Below are positions 38,412-49,223 of a stretch of DNA of 64,000 bases, piece after piece. A program made the translations under genes and the position numbers. The DNA comes from Xiphophorus maculatus (taxonomy: Eukaryota; Chordata; Actinopteri; Cyprinodontiformes; Poeciliidae). Numbering within the stretch: the first letter of the stretch is position 1; every line of letters begins with the position of its first letter. The notes under the pieces were generated by a model. The model ran no database searches. It was not told the DNA's origin and saw only the letters and a list, made by a program, of their open reading frames with translations. Location of the stretch: the NCBI RefSeq assembly GCF_002775205.1, contig NC_036461.1:10329015-10393014 (forward strand), given 5' to 3'.

Positions 38412-39114
38412 CAACTAGGAGTATAAAACAGGACTGTGGAAATAATATGATGATTCATTACTATTCTCAAAACATATTTGAGGTTCATATTTGGGAGAGT
38501 TTGTTTTACTAATTTCTCTAACTTAAGGAAATAGCAAAACAAACTTTTGTCTGAAGTTATCAGACATGAACATGTATTTCAGAGAAGTCAAATCACAAGT
38601 AAAATCCAACTACTGCATTTGTTATCAGGGGAAAAAGAGATTGTCAGCATGACTAAGTTTTGCTATTCCAGGAATTTGTGCTGTACAAATTCTGCATCTG
38701 TACAAAAAGTTCACAATGAATCATTCTGGGAAAAGAGGAAATGGTCCATTAAGGCACCTGATTTTCAAATTATACAGTTCAGAGCCACTGAGTTATTAAA
38801 ATCCTAAAAGATTTCCATCTCTGACAACTGTTACAGGAATTTTTGGGCTCAGCAAATTTAGTTCCAGGTTGATATGACTCACATTGAACAAAGAGAATGG
38901 TTATTCTCTTTATTTAAAGCCACCTTAGTCTGTTACTGAAAATGTGCTGTCATTACATGCCAATTATTGTGACAAATCTACAGAATGCAGCCGAAAGCAA
39001 GCAGGGAATGCAGAGAAGCAGCCCATGTTTTAAAGCTGTCACATTAAAGCTTTACTGAAAACTCTCCTCTGCCTCTGTTTATCTCACATTTTGCTGATTT
39101 CCTGTTACTAATAG

Positions 39115-39207
39115 ACCAGCCACGCCGGATTGTGGTATCCGACGGGGACGTTCTCTGTGCACAAACTTAAGATCCCAACTGAAGTGACGAGAGAAAAGAC
39201 GCAGTGG
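39115..39207 (+). CDS. Candidate internal exon of an unassigned gene
   Basis: 93 bp bounded by a pyrimidine tract with TTACTAATAG and by TGG|GTAAGTG, a strong donor. It is open in one frame only, with 31 complete codons from TSHAGLWYPTGTFSVHKLK to TREKTQW. CpG-rich codons stand out from AT-rich flanks, as expected for real coding sequence. Length is a multiple of three (phase 0/0). It would splice in frame to the open segment at 41883. I do not recognise the family. It lies on the same strand and about 4 kb upstream of gchfr. Confidence 0.4.
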
Positions 39208-40299
39208 GTAAGTGAATGTCATTCCAAATATGTAATGACATTATTCTTAATCACTGTCTCCCCAAACAAATCTCCTTTCCAACTTGTGGAACCGCTGAAA
39301 CCACATCCTGGTGTTTTTCAACAAAATGCTAACCTGGTGACAGCTCTCGAAATGTTTCGTGGCATTATATACCACTGTGATATGTTGAGCAATTGCTAAG
39401 CCCGGCGGTATCGTCTGTCTGACAGTAAGCACAGCACGATAGAGTGCAGGAGGCAAGACGAAGTAACCAAGAAAGAAAAACGGAGGGAGGGAGGCATCTC
39501 TACTTTGAGACACTTTATGTAATCTAGACAATAGAAAACAGGAAAAGAGGTCATGGGTATGTCTCCTCGCAAAAGACGAGTGCAAAACTCTTCAGATGGG
39601 AGTCACACTGCACACCCACATGCAGACATAGGTATGAATTCACAAGCATAAAAAGTGAGCAGAAGGATTGTGAGCAACGACAGAGATCCATCAGCGTTGA
39701 ACCCATGTAAACCTATATGCTGTGTAACCCTAACACCAGATCTATCACACAGCTGCCTGCTGTCTGTGCTCTCTCACTGTCTAAAACCCACCAACTGAAT
39801 ACTGCAAGACCTTTCCAAAACACCTACAGTAAATCACTGACTACACAAACAGGCCTGCTGTATAATTTATGCCTATTCAGCTCCTACTTTTGTGATTTAA
39901 AGCGATTGCTTCAGCAGAGCAGCCTCCAGGTGCATCTCTTCTCCCACGCATTTTCACAGCAAGTAAATCCATCGCATACACACTGATCACAGGAAGCGTG
40001 ATGTTGGGTTTCAGGATATCTGACACACCGGGAATTAGACTTTAGGAGACATAACTTTTTTGTCCAAGGATAATTTTTATGTGGCAAATGGCATGTGGAG
40101 GGCAGTTTTTCTCTTTTCCCTCCTGAAACTTTCACTTCAGCAGAATTTTCTGTTTCTGTATGTTCAGTTGGAGCTGCAGTCAAAACTCTTCTTATGGTTC
40201 AGCAACTAATATGATAGAAATCTACTGATTTTGGAAAACATAATTGTGCTGGAGGAAGGGACATTACAGTTGAACAAAATAGGTTTTGTCTAATCTTGA

Positions 40300-41280
40300 A
40301 TTGAAAAAATATTCATTCGCCATCAACTTTCTCACATTTAGTCCAGCCACAAACTTCAATTCGTTGTAATGTCAATGTTTATGCAGTAGTGGATTGGTTA
40401 TATATATTTTTTTTCATAAATAACAACCTAATATATTTGTTGTACACTTGAATTCAGACACACAAAATACGCCTTTCGTAGAATCACCTTCTGGGGCCAC
40501 TTTAACTGTAAGTTTGCTCCCATGTCTCTACCAAATTTATATATCTAGATTTATATATCTAGATCAAATTTATACATCTAGATTTGAAATTTCCAACCAT
40601 CTGTTTTGTTGTTCTTGAAAGCTCTCTGGAGCTCTATCCAAGCTCAATGAGATTGGATAGAGAGCATCAGTAAAGTGATCATTTACCTTCAAGTCAGATT
40701 CTGCATTCAGACTGGGTCAATTCAATCCACTGAACATGCTTTGATATAGACCGTCAATACTCTGACAGGATGTTTAGGGTTGTTCTGGTTGAAGCCCAAC
40801 CTCTTTTTTGCAGGGTTTCCCTTTATTAAGCTCCAGATGTTCCGCAGCTCCTCCAGAATTTCATTGTGCCTCTTTCTTGGCTGCTTCTCTAATTTTTTAT
40901 TTTTTGGGGGGGAGGAGTTCAGGTAGATGGCTATGTCTTGAAGTTGTGCCATGCTAAATTTTCAAAAAATGGATTGAACAGTGCTCTCTGGGATGTTTAG
41001 TGCCTGGGATATTGATTTATAACCTAATGATGCTTTAAACCACTCCATAATTTCCCAGTTACTGTGTCTGCTGTGTTCCTTGGCCTTGATGATGCAGTTT
41101 GCTCACTAATGTTCCCTAATAAACCTCTGAGGCCTTCACAGATAAATTGGGGGGAAAAAATTGCCCACATAACAATCAGATGACTTTTGAAGAAATCTGG
41201 TTGTGTTGAACACTATGACGATGTTTTCACAGCAGATGGGCCTTAATTTATTCCACAATTTTTCTATCCTTATTTGCAAA
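40300..41280 (-). mobile_element. Tc1-like transposon relic
   Basis: In reverse orientation: terminal-like sequence at 40310-40400, transposase N-terminal part with GCAGCTCCTCCAGAATTTCA (40840), the HTH region near 40930-41000, and TAAACCTCTGAGGCCTTCAC (41120). The catalytic core is missing. Frames are broken. Confidence 0.7.
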
Positions 41281-41719
41281 ATAAAAAACGTTTGAAGATC
41301 ATTCATGATTTTTCTCCTACTTCACAATTCAATGAGTCAACAGAATGAAAAGAAATACAACGAAAGCAGCAATATGACCTCTTTTCTAAGCCTCAATTTT
41401 TATTTGATAACAAAAATTGCTCTTCTTGGTAAAGAAGAAATTGTATTTATGTATGTAAAAATTAAAAAATGCTATAAACCACAAGAACTAAGATGCTATT
41501 TAGCCTACAGAGATTGAGGGTCGGGTCAATTGCAGCTGATTGCAAGATTATTGCAGGGAACCAAAGTAAAATAGAATTATAATAAATTATATTAAACAAA
41601 ATCATAAAAACAGTTAGGCACAGTGACGGAGAGCTGATAATCTAGACTTATTTTGTAGATGTATGACCCTTCCTCCATGTATAGTAAGGTTCTAGAGTTA
41701 AATTTGAAGCCATCTGTTC

Positions 41720-41820
41720 CTTAACTGAAGCGTCGCCAAAACTGGGTCATCCAGCAGGACAATGACCGCAAAAATAAATCACGACTGAATGCTTGAAAAA
41801 CAAAAGATTGATAAATTTTA
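41720..41820 (+). mobile_element. Tc1-like fragment, second family
   Basis: AACTGGGTCATCCAGCAGGA and the following CAATGACCGCAAAAATAAAT match the transposase section around the second catalytic aspartate (pattern QQDNDPKH) of another Tc1 family. Only about 100 bp is recognisable. Confidence 0.6.
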
Positions 41821-41882
41821 GTCCAAATTACTTAAAATGTATAATTTGTTTCTTATTATGTTCTCTTCAGACTTGATGAAAG

Positions 41883-42140
41883 TGTTACTACGACCACACT
41901 CCAGCTGAGAAGTCGAACACCAAGATCCAGTCAAAAGGTCAAAGTGTTTTGTGTGAACCCACCAGGGAAGTTTCACCACAGGTTACAGAGGAGCTGACCT
42001 CAGACTCTAATCACCAGCAGCAGATGAACAAGTGCAGGAAGACACAGCAGGAGTCCAGGAAACAGGAAGAGACTGCTTACAGAGAGCAGTCTGTTTTGAA
42101 CGGCGTGGGAGGCTCTCTGAAGAAGTGGACATCTGTTTGA
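41883..42140 (+). CDS. Candidate 3'-terminal exon of an unassigned gene
   Basis: An 85-codon frame follows an acceptor-like AG (41881-41882, 12 bases after a better pyrimidine-TCTTCAG) and ends at TGA 42138-42140. It begins CYYDHTPAEKSNTKIQSKG and ends GSLKKWTSV; it is polar, with a Gln/Lys/Glu-rich middle (QQQMNKCRKTQQESRKQEE) likely to form a coiled coil. GC is higher than in the flanks. It joins in phase 0 to the exon at 39115-39207. If the stronger AG at 41870 is used, the frame meets stops at once, which is a weakness. Family not recognised; it lies 1.2 kb upstream of the gchfr start on the same strand. Confidence 0.4.
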   Translation, partial: CYYDHTPAEKSNTKIQSKGQSVLCEPTREVSPQVTEELTSDSNHQQQMNKCRKTQQESRKQEETAYREQSVLNGVGGSLKKWTSV

Positions 42141-42224
42141 AAAGAACTGATAAAAACATGAGACTGCTTCCAGAGAGTTGCTTTTTCTCTGTAAATAATC
42201 CAGAGTAGCTAATTCATCTGACAG

Positions 42225-42355
42225 AAGGGCAAGTCACAAAAGATCATTGCTAAAAAAGTATATTCATAAAAAGCTTAATGGAAGAAAAAAGTGTGGTAGG
42301 AAAAATGGGCAACAGAGATAACCACAGCCTTCAGAATTTGTCTCGCCCGTAAACT
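42225..42355 (+). mobile_element. Tc1-like fragment (HTH family)
   Basis: TTAATGGAAGAAAAAAGTGT and the following AGATAACCACAGCCTTCAGA match the DNA-binding N-terminal part of the same Tc1 family present at 43.9-45.1 and 51.6-52.3 kb. Confidence 0.6.
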
Positions 42356-43177
42356 ATAATCACAAAAGATTACAAGAAAATAAAGACTTGAAATATCAAA
42401 GTCCATGTGAACAAATTATCAGCATAAACACCCAAAAGCCTGGATTTTAATCTAAACGTTACGCTATCATGGCTTTGTTATTGTTTCCAAGATAAAAGCA
42501 GTTGCCCCTCACAAATTTCTTCAAATAAATACATCTAAAAATGAGCCACTCTTCTGAATATCTCATTGAAAGAAGTTGATCTACGCCTTTGATCTTTTTT
42601 TTTTTTTTTTGTCTGACTAGTGGCTTTATTTTTTTTTCTAGATATGGCAATTGAGGCATAAATAAAAATTAATCTACCTCTTTTGGCATTCCCAAGACAT
42701 TACTTTTGCATTCGGCAAACGTATGTTTTCAGACATTCCACCAGCTGTTGCTTTGATCAACATAATCCATTACTCTCTGAGTCCCCAGAATTCAAATTAT
42801 TAATGCTCTAGCAGGAAAATAATCAAACAAAATGCAAACAAAGCATGGGCAAATATATTCACAAACATGCTGCAATTTCAGATTAAATGTTCGGACATAC
42901 AAAATATATGGTGTACAATATTCCATAAAACGTGTGTGTTATGCGTCTTGGTGAAAAAATGGGAAGTTTGTTCCTGATTCCCGGTCGATATTTGTAAAGA
43001 AAATATTTGCAGAGAAGAGGTAAAAATACACAACTTTAATTAAACCGAATGAAAACTGGTCTTAAGAAAACATTTGTTCTATGTGCACACGCTGGCCAGC
43101 ATTTCTCATTCTCGTGTCAATAAACTAGCGGTGGTGTTGAGTAACATGCCGTGTCTGCAGAGCTGGCTGAGGGTGAG

Positions 43178-43197
43178 CCGTGATTGGCCAGTCACGG
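43178..43197. promoter_or_regulatory. Inverted repeat with CCAAT box upstream of gchfr
   Basis: CCGTGATTGGCCAGTCACGG is an 18/20 palindrome containing an inverted CCAAT box (ATTGG). It lies about 130-145 bp upstream of the gchfr ATG in a CpG-rich stretch (43080-43320) of otherwise AT-rich DNA, so a promoter role is likely. Confidence 0.4.
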
Positions 43198-43323
43198 TGG
43201 GTGTTTCCGCATTCCGTACGGAGCTGACAGCAGGAGCGCAAGTTGTGCAGAGGTAGTCGCGTCTTTGAAGGCATCTCTCGAGTCATTCCCAGGGGATAAC
43301 AAGACCAAAGCCAAGGGGCAGGA

Positions 43324-46300
43324 ATGCCTTACATTTTCATCAGCACGCAGATCCGACTGGTGTGTATATATCCCACATAAATAACTCGTGCCTTGCTTTT
43401 ACAGAAGCATTGCTTGGATTGGAGATTGCAGGATTTGTTTATTTAGCCTCTGCGGCACCCAGTGTTTTACTTATCAATCATAGTTGTCACTTGAACCTAA
43501 TATTTATCTGGAGGCCTCTTATTTTCTGCATGCAGAGGAAAACAGACAAGCCTCCCTAGGGTATGGAGCTCCAACAGTGGCACAATTCAAACCATAGTCA
43601 AATTGTTAAGTTAAATTTGAAAACAAATAACTGTTAATTCATTAAATACACTGCTGGTGAATTATTAGTTTTATTTTTGAAATTGACATGCAGCTATTTC
43701 TGTATTTAAATAGTTATATAGTTACTTTCTGGATGAATGGATCAGCACACATACATTTTCCCATCACAGTCATAGAGCAAGTCTCCTGTGAATATAATTG
43801 GTCAAGCTCTGCAGGGTAACCAATGAAATGTAATGTGGGTTTTTTATTGGGCGAGACAAAAGTTTTAATTTTTCACAGTGCACTGCAGGGTACAAATGGC
43901 AAAATAATTGTTCTTTTATACAGTTTTACTGACTTAAAATTTTAATGAGTATTAAAATTCATTTCAATGAATTAGAGTATCATATAAAGGTTAATTTATT
44001 CTGTTAATCAGTCCAAAAAGTGAAACTCATTTATTAAATAAATTCATCGTACCTAGATGGATGTAATTTCAAGTCATATTCTTAAAAACAAATGAAAACC
44101 CAAAATGTAATTTTCTAAAAATGTTTTCAAATTACATAAGACCAGTAAAAATTATTTCTAATGTCTTGCTCTTGACAAAATCAAACAAATTATCTGCAGG
44201 GTTTAGGTAAGGCCAGCTTACTGACCAATCAGCACAGTAAACACCTGATTATCAAATCAGGTGTTTGTACTTTTGCCTGTGTGCTCGGCTGCTGAGTCAG
44301 CTAGAAAATGAATGCAACAACTCCATTAAGCTTGTCAACAGAGGGAAGTCCTCTGAAAAGTCTCCCCAAATCGTCACCGACTGTGGAAATCTCATACTAG
44401 AAATCAAAAAACTCCTGTGTGGCTCTCCACTCTTCCACCAGACTCTGGGACCTTAATCTACAAATAATATGTAAAGTGAACTCTAATTTGAGGAGAGGTC
44501 TTTGGACCACTGAGCAGTAAGTTCTTTAGTCAAGCTCAAAGTCTTTTTATCTGTCTCCCTTGGGGAACAAATGCCTTGGACAGAGGGATACACCATGCAG
44601 ACATATTGTACACTTCCACAACATCCATGCATAGATTAATAAAGACATTAAAAGCCTAGCCCATGAAGAACTCTTTCCACACTCTCTCTGACTCATGTGT
44701 AGCTTAAGTAAAATAATGGAACACTTTTAGTTTGAGGTTTTGCTTTAGGTACTGACTCCAACTTCAGTCAATGCCTCATGTGCGTCTCCCCCAAACTCCT
44801 GAATTGGTTTTGCTTCACCGTCCTCTCATGGCCATCAGTTGTATTTGTGCACCTTTTTCTGCCACACGTTTTCCTTTTGTTAGAGTTTTTCTTAACAAGT
44901 TTGAAAAAGGCACTCTGTAAACAGGAGTTTAACAGTGACTCTCTTTGTAGAAGGTCTCAGTGACTGTCTGCAGGACAAAATCAAGGTTGCCCACTGAGGT
45001 GTGGGCCATAACGTGACCAGATCATACCATTTCTGTATTAAATCTAGTTTTTTATAAATGGTTATCAGAGAAATTGAAATTTTGGTCTGTGACAGACTGA
45101 CAATCTGTTAAAGTCCTCATCAGTCCATGCCCACATGAAAAGGTAAGCTGGTGTAGTGAGTGGATGAATTTTTTCTTTTCATTAGCTGTAAGTTACAGAA
45201 ATTATTTAGATGATGTGATTTATGACAATACATTTAGCTATTCATCAAATAAGTGTATTCAGTTCCAATTTAATTTTATTTGTAGTACATGTAAAAGCAA
45301 ATTGATTTTATTTACTGTCCTTTTGCACATTTGGCACCTTACGCAGCTTGAAAAAGAAGCCTTTTTTAATGTATTTCTTGCCATTGTCTTAAATACTGTT
45401 ACACATATTGCATCTGTCTCTGTTTTTTTTGTTATGCATGTTCATTTCCCAGCCTGCTCAGCTCCAGCAACCTAATTCTCTAGCCTCTGAGTATTAGATC
45501 ATCTATTTTTAGCCTGCCCTGATATTATTACTGTTTATTATCCTGTACCTGCCAGAGGTCTGCATCGGAGCTATGGTTGCATAAATAATAGCCAGAGACA
45601 TTCATTTAGAAAATCAAACTGTTGATGGATATCAAATCATTGTTTTTCAGGAGTCTGGTCCAACGAATGTAGGAGACGAATTTTCTGATCCATCTATCAT
45701 GAGTTACCTGGGGGCGAGAAAAACAACCATGCTGGGAAACAATTTGTGAGTGGCTGCAAATGGAAACACTTGTGATGCTTTGTGACATGCTGCAGATAAA
45801 TTTGGGGTTAAAACTATCCTGTGAAACTTCGTATATCTCCGCCATCATCTGACAAAATGAAAAGAGTAATCTCTAAAGGCAATGTTCTAATGCTGACCTC
45901 CACAGACATGCAGAGCTGAGCTGGATTGGTGAAAATCTGCTCTCACAGGGCCATATTTCTCAATTTTGACAGTTAAAAGTGGGTGTTTCTTTCTTTTTGG
46001 CTGCTAAAGCGCACATATTGACAGCAGAGCTGAGATCAAGTCAATTGGCTGGAACAAAAAAAGTGTGGTTGAGGAAAGCTTCTGCTCTGAGAGTAAACCA
46101 TTCAAGGTGATGGGTTACAGAACAGGGAAGTGTTGTCATTGGCAATCTGATTCAGATCCTTCTGGGAAATGAACCAAGGTGTGGAAGGAAGTGAATGAGC
46201 ACCAGAACACTTAGCAGCCATGCACTTTCCAAGCAGAGTTTACTGAAAGAGAGAAATCCCACATCTGTGGAAGGCAGAATTACTTTGTTTATGCTTATTT

Positions 46301-46433
46301 TAGTTCTGAATACCATGTGGACGACCCACCTCGCCTGGTGCTGGACAAGCTGGAGAAGATTGGCTTCCGCTTGCTGTCGATGACGGGAGTGGGACAGACG
46401 CTGGTGTGGTGTCTCCACAAAGAGTCGGAGTGA
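43324..46433 (+). CDS. gchfr: GTP cyclohydrolase I feedback regulatory protein (GFRP), three exons
   Basis: Gchfr binds GTP cyclohydrolase I as a pentamer and conveys tetrahydrobiopterin inhibition and phenylalanine stimulation, controlling BH4 supply for aromatic amino-acid hydroxylases and NO synthase. Exon 1, 43324-43359, gives MPYIFISTQIRL and a CTG|GTGTGT donor (phase 0). Exon 2, 45651-45745, follows TGTTTTTCAG and encodes ESGPTNVGDEFSDP to LGNN, with donor TT|GTGAGT (phase 2). Exon 3, 46304-46433, follows TTATTTTAG and encodes SEYHVDDPPRLVLDK then MTGVGQTLVWCLHKESE and TGA. The total of 36+95+130 nt gives 86 aa; human GFRP has 84, with the same motifs. Poly-A signal AATAAA at 46733. Intron 1 (2.3 kb) holds a decayed Tc1 copy. 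Nothing looks broken. Confidence 0.95.
43920..45130 (-). mobile_element. Tc1-like transposon relic inside gchfr intron 1
   Basis: In reverse orientation it shows the terminal part, the section with TCCACTCTTCCACCAGACTC and CTCTGGGACCTTAATCTACA, the part with CCCCCAAACTCCTGAATTGG, and the N-terminal HTH region (44890-44990). It is nearly full length but with many stops and indels. Confidence 0.75.
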
Positions 46434-46859
46434 TTTATCACCTTATAACCTTTTCTACTTTATGTTATGATGTATTTACTACCACAGATGAGAGAAAGCA
46501 ACTTTAGAGCTGAGGAAATCTTTTCTATAAGGTTTCCGATTGAACAGGTTGCCGGGTTGACGGTATGGTGGAACCACATTCCAGAGATTTTATTGGACCA
46601 TTTGTTAGTAATGTTGTTTACTGCAGGTGTGTTGAAGTTATTTGTCCATACGAGGTCAGAGAACCTTTCTGTCATGCAGGGAAAAAACTGTGATGAAAGA
46701 TGTTTGTATATTAAATTAGCATTTTGTTTATGAATAAATAATGTGGAGATCTGAAATGTTTTTAACAATAAATAATAAATACATGCATTTTAACAATAAG
46801 CAATTCATTGTTATCGAACAATAAAAACATTCGTTGCTTCACCTTGTGTAGCAAAAGCA

Positions 46860-48260
46860 TTTACTTTGTAACATCTTGTTACATCACAATCCCAAATTTC
46901 AGTGTCATTCATTAGGATTTCATGTTATGCCCTCATACAAAGAAAAATGTCAACATAAAAACTATGGTTTGCTTATGTATTCAACCCCCTTTATCCTGAT
47001 GCTTCTAAGTAACGTCAGTAAGAAGTAGGATGGAGTCCACCCATGTAATTTAATCTCAGAAATGCGTAAATGTAGAGAGTAAAGCACACCTATTTTTCTT
47101 AAGTAACAGATTATAAGGAAGAACATTAATAAGAGAAGCAGCAACAGATTTCTGGTAACTCTGGAGGAGCTGTAGATGTTACACAGCCCAGCTGAAATAA
47201 TTTGTCAATATAACTTTTTAGAATGAGTTTACAGTTGACTACAAGTTACTTAGGGGAAAACAAACCTGTAGAAGAGATGTGACCATAACTGAACGTTCTA
47301 TCTTGCATACAAAGTGTAATCTGTGAAAGAAAATAAGCACTGTACATCACCCAGATCAACATCTGGTGGTGGTAGCGTCATGCTGCAAGCAAACAGCTAA
47401 TCAGGCCCAAAAGCTGTGTGTAGTGATGAACTTTGATGTGAATCTGCAGACATAAAGACAGTTACAAAGTCAGTCTTTTATTATCTCCAGAGCATTTCCA
47501 GGTTTTAAAGACTAATGTCTCAACAAGACCTTGAAAAACTCATCCATGCCTTTATCTTCACGTCTGCCTAAAAAGTCAACCATACAGCTGCGGTTGATTC
47601 AGAACGCTGCCGAATATGTTCTCACTGAAGCCAGGAAGACAGAGTCCTTATTCTGACCTCCTGCAGGTCAGAGAATAGACTTTAAAATACTTTTGCTGAT
47701 TTATAAATCACTAAATGGCTCAGCACAAAAATACATTAAAAAGCTGCTGTTGTTGATTCAACTTTCCACATCACTCGTTTCTTCTGGTTCAAGTCTGTTC
47801 TGCACCATCAGAATCATATCCAAACACGGAGAAGCAAGATTTCGTTTTTATGCTATTCTAATCTGGAACAAACCTCCAGAAAACTGCATTGACGACTTGA
47901 TTTGAAAAAGCTTTTCTTCAGCCGGGACAGAAACGCTGGCAGAGGTTCACCTTCAAGCAGGATGACAACAACGTCCAGATCAAAGCAGATTGATTAGAAT
48001 GACCCAATAAAAATCCAAACATAAACCCACTTGTGGCAAAATATGAAAATTATTCTCTTATTCTTCTGCTGTATTTGAGCTTGAACTGTTTTGTAAAGAA
48101 TAGTAAAAGGTGAAATGATAATTGTCAACAGTTTCAGATTTATTTTTTTAATTTGGAAAACCATGTGTATGATTTCATTTTCACAAAAATTATAAACCAC
48201 CTTATCACATGACCCTGTCACTCAGAATCATAATAAAATAGATCACAGCTTGTCATTTTA
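46860..48260 (+). mobile_element. Tc1-like transposon relic with LINE insertion
   Basis: Terminal-like sequence near 46860-46960, N-terminal part with TAACTCTGGAGGAGCTGTAG (47156), the core TCTGGTGGTGGTAGCGTCAT (47362) and the 3' part near 47910-48240. The central-to-C-terminal part is split by foreign sequence at about 47500-47905. It lies in the space between gchfr and dnajc17. Confidence 0.65.
47500..47905 (+). mobile_element. LINE reverse-transcriptase C-terminal fragment
   Basis: The frame 47693-47905 and the preceding 150 bp resemble the end of CR1/L2/Rex-type LINE ORF2: a stretch like LIQNAA, then RIDFKILL-type, LIYKSLNGSAQKYI, KHGEARFRFYAILIWNKPPE. It is interrupted by frameshifts and lies inside a Tc1 relic. 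Confidence 0.65.
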
Positions 48261-48635
48261 ATATGACAAAACTTAAACTTTAAAGGATATGGATGCTTTT
48301 GTTAGGATCAGCGAGATCAGCATCTTGTAAGCCACCCGTCATGCACAGAACTTGATAAACATACATCACACCCTGAAAATATCCTTCATAATTTAGGATA
48401 AGACACTTGCATGTCAGGCATGAAAAAGCCTGCCTACGGCAGCCAAAAAACACTGGGTGGTTTCATTTGAGCCCCGGGTCTGCCAGCGTGTGTTTGGGGC
48501 CAGCCCAGATCATTAACCTGAAGCCCAGATTCGTTGCCAGACAAACTCTAACAAGATCTGCTGCCTAATACATGATATAGCTACCTTCTCCAAGTTGAAG
48601 ATGAAGCAGAGAACTGTCATCCTCAGCTAGGATGG

Positions 48636-49223
48636 CTATGATGCTATGAAGACATTAAATCTTTCCTGAGAAGGATGCTGTAACAAGGTCATCCTCCCCT
48701 GCTGGTTTGCATGTAGCAGCAGAAACCACTGTTGGCTTTGGGCAGTTTTGGTGGTGAATGTGTTTCCTGTGATTGTATTTCTTCTGTTGTCATTCAGACA
48801 GAGGTGGTGTGTTTCAGATTTTTTTTTTATCACATTGCTGGGGTAGAGGAGAAGGATACACATAAACAAAACCATGTTGTGAGGGGATTTTGCGGGAGGA
48901 GAGGAGCAGATGTCTCCCACCCCTAACAGCTGGACGTTGTGTAACAGAGCTATGGAGAAGCAGCGCAGGAGTGGCAGGGGGATGCATGACTGGATTGGTT
49001 GTTGCAAAGCTTCCATGTGGCTCCTAAATAACACAATGACAGGACAAAGAGGAGTAGACACACCATTACGCCAGAGAGACAAGGAAAACAGACTGTACTG
49101 GCAAGTATGTATGTTCCCAAGCAAGAAGATTCTATTACAAAACTCATGGTGACCACAACAAGGACTAACCGAATGTGTGTCAAAGAATGGTAGCGTGTCA
49201 CTTAGCAGAGCATAAATAAGCAA
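48636..49223 (-). other. Long unexplained open frame
   Basis: 195 codons are open on the - strand and begin MLIYALLSDTLPFFD. It has no recognisable domain, is rich in Leu, His and Ser, and the + strand of the same DNA also has an open stretch (48910-49152, containing NRLYWQVCMFPSKKILL). The block is GC-richer and may derive from an unclassified repeat. I do not regard it as a confirmed gene. Confidence 0.15.

Noticed and set aside
18338..43000. rmdn3 between cyp1c and gchfr
   Set aside because: Expected from human gene order, but I found no exon resembling its TPR part on either strand.
44774..44812. Alternative first exon of gchfr (ATG CCT CAT)
   Set aside because: It lies inside the Tc1 relic and does not encode the conserved ISTQIR; the exon at 43324 does.
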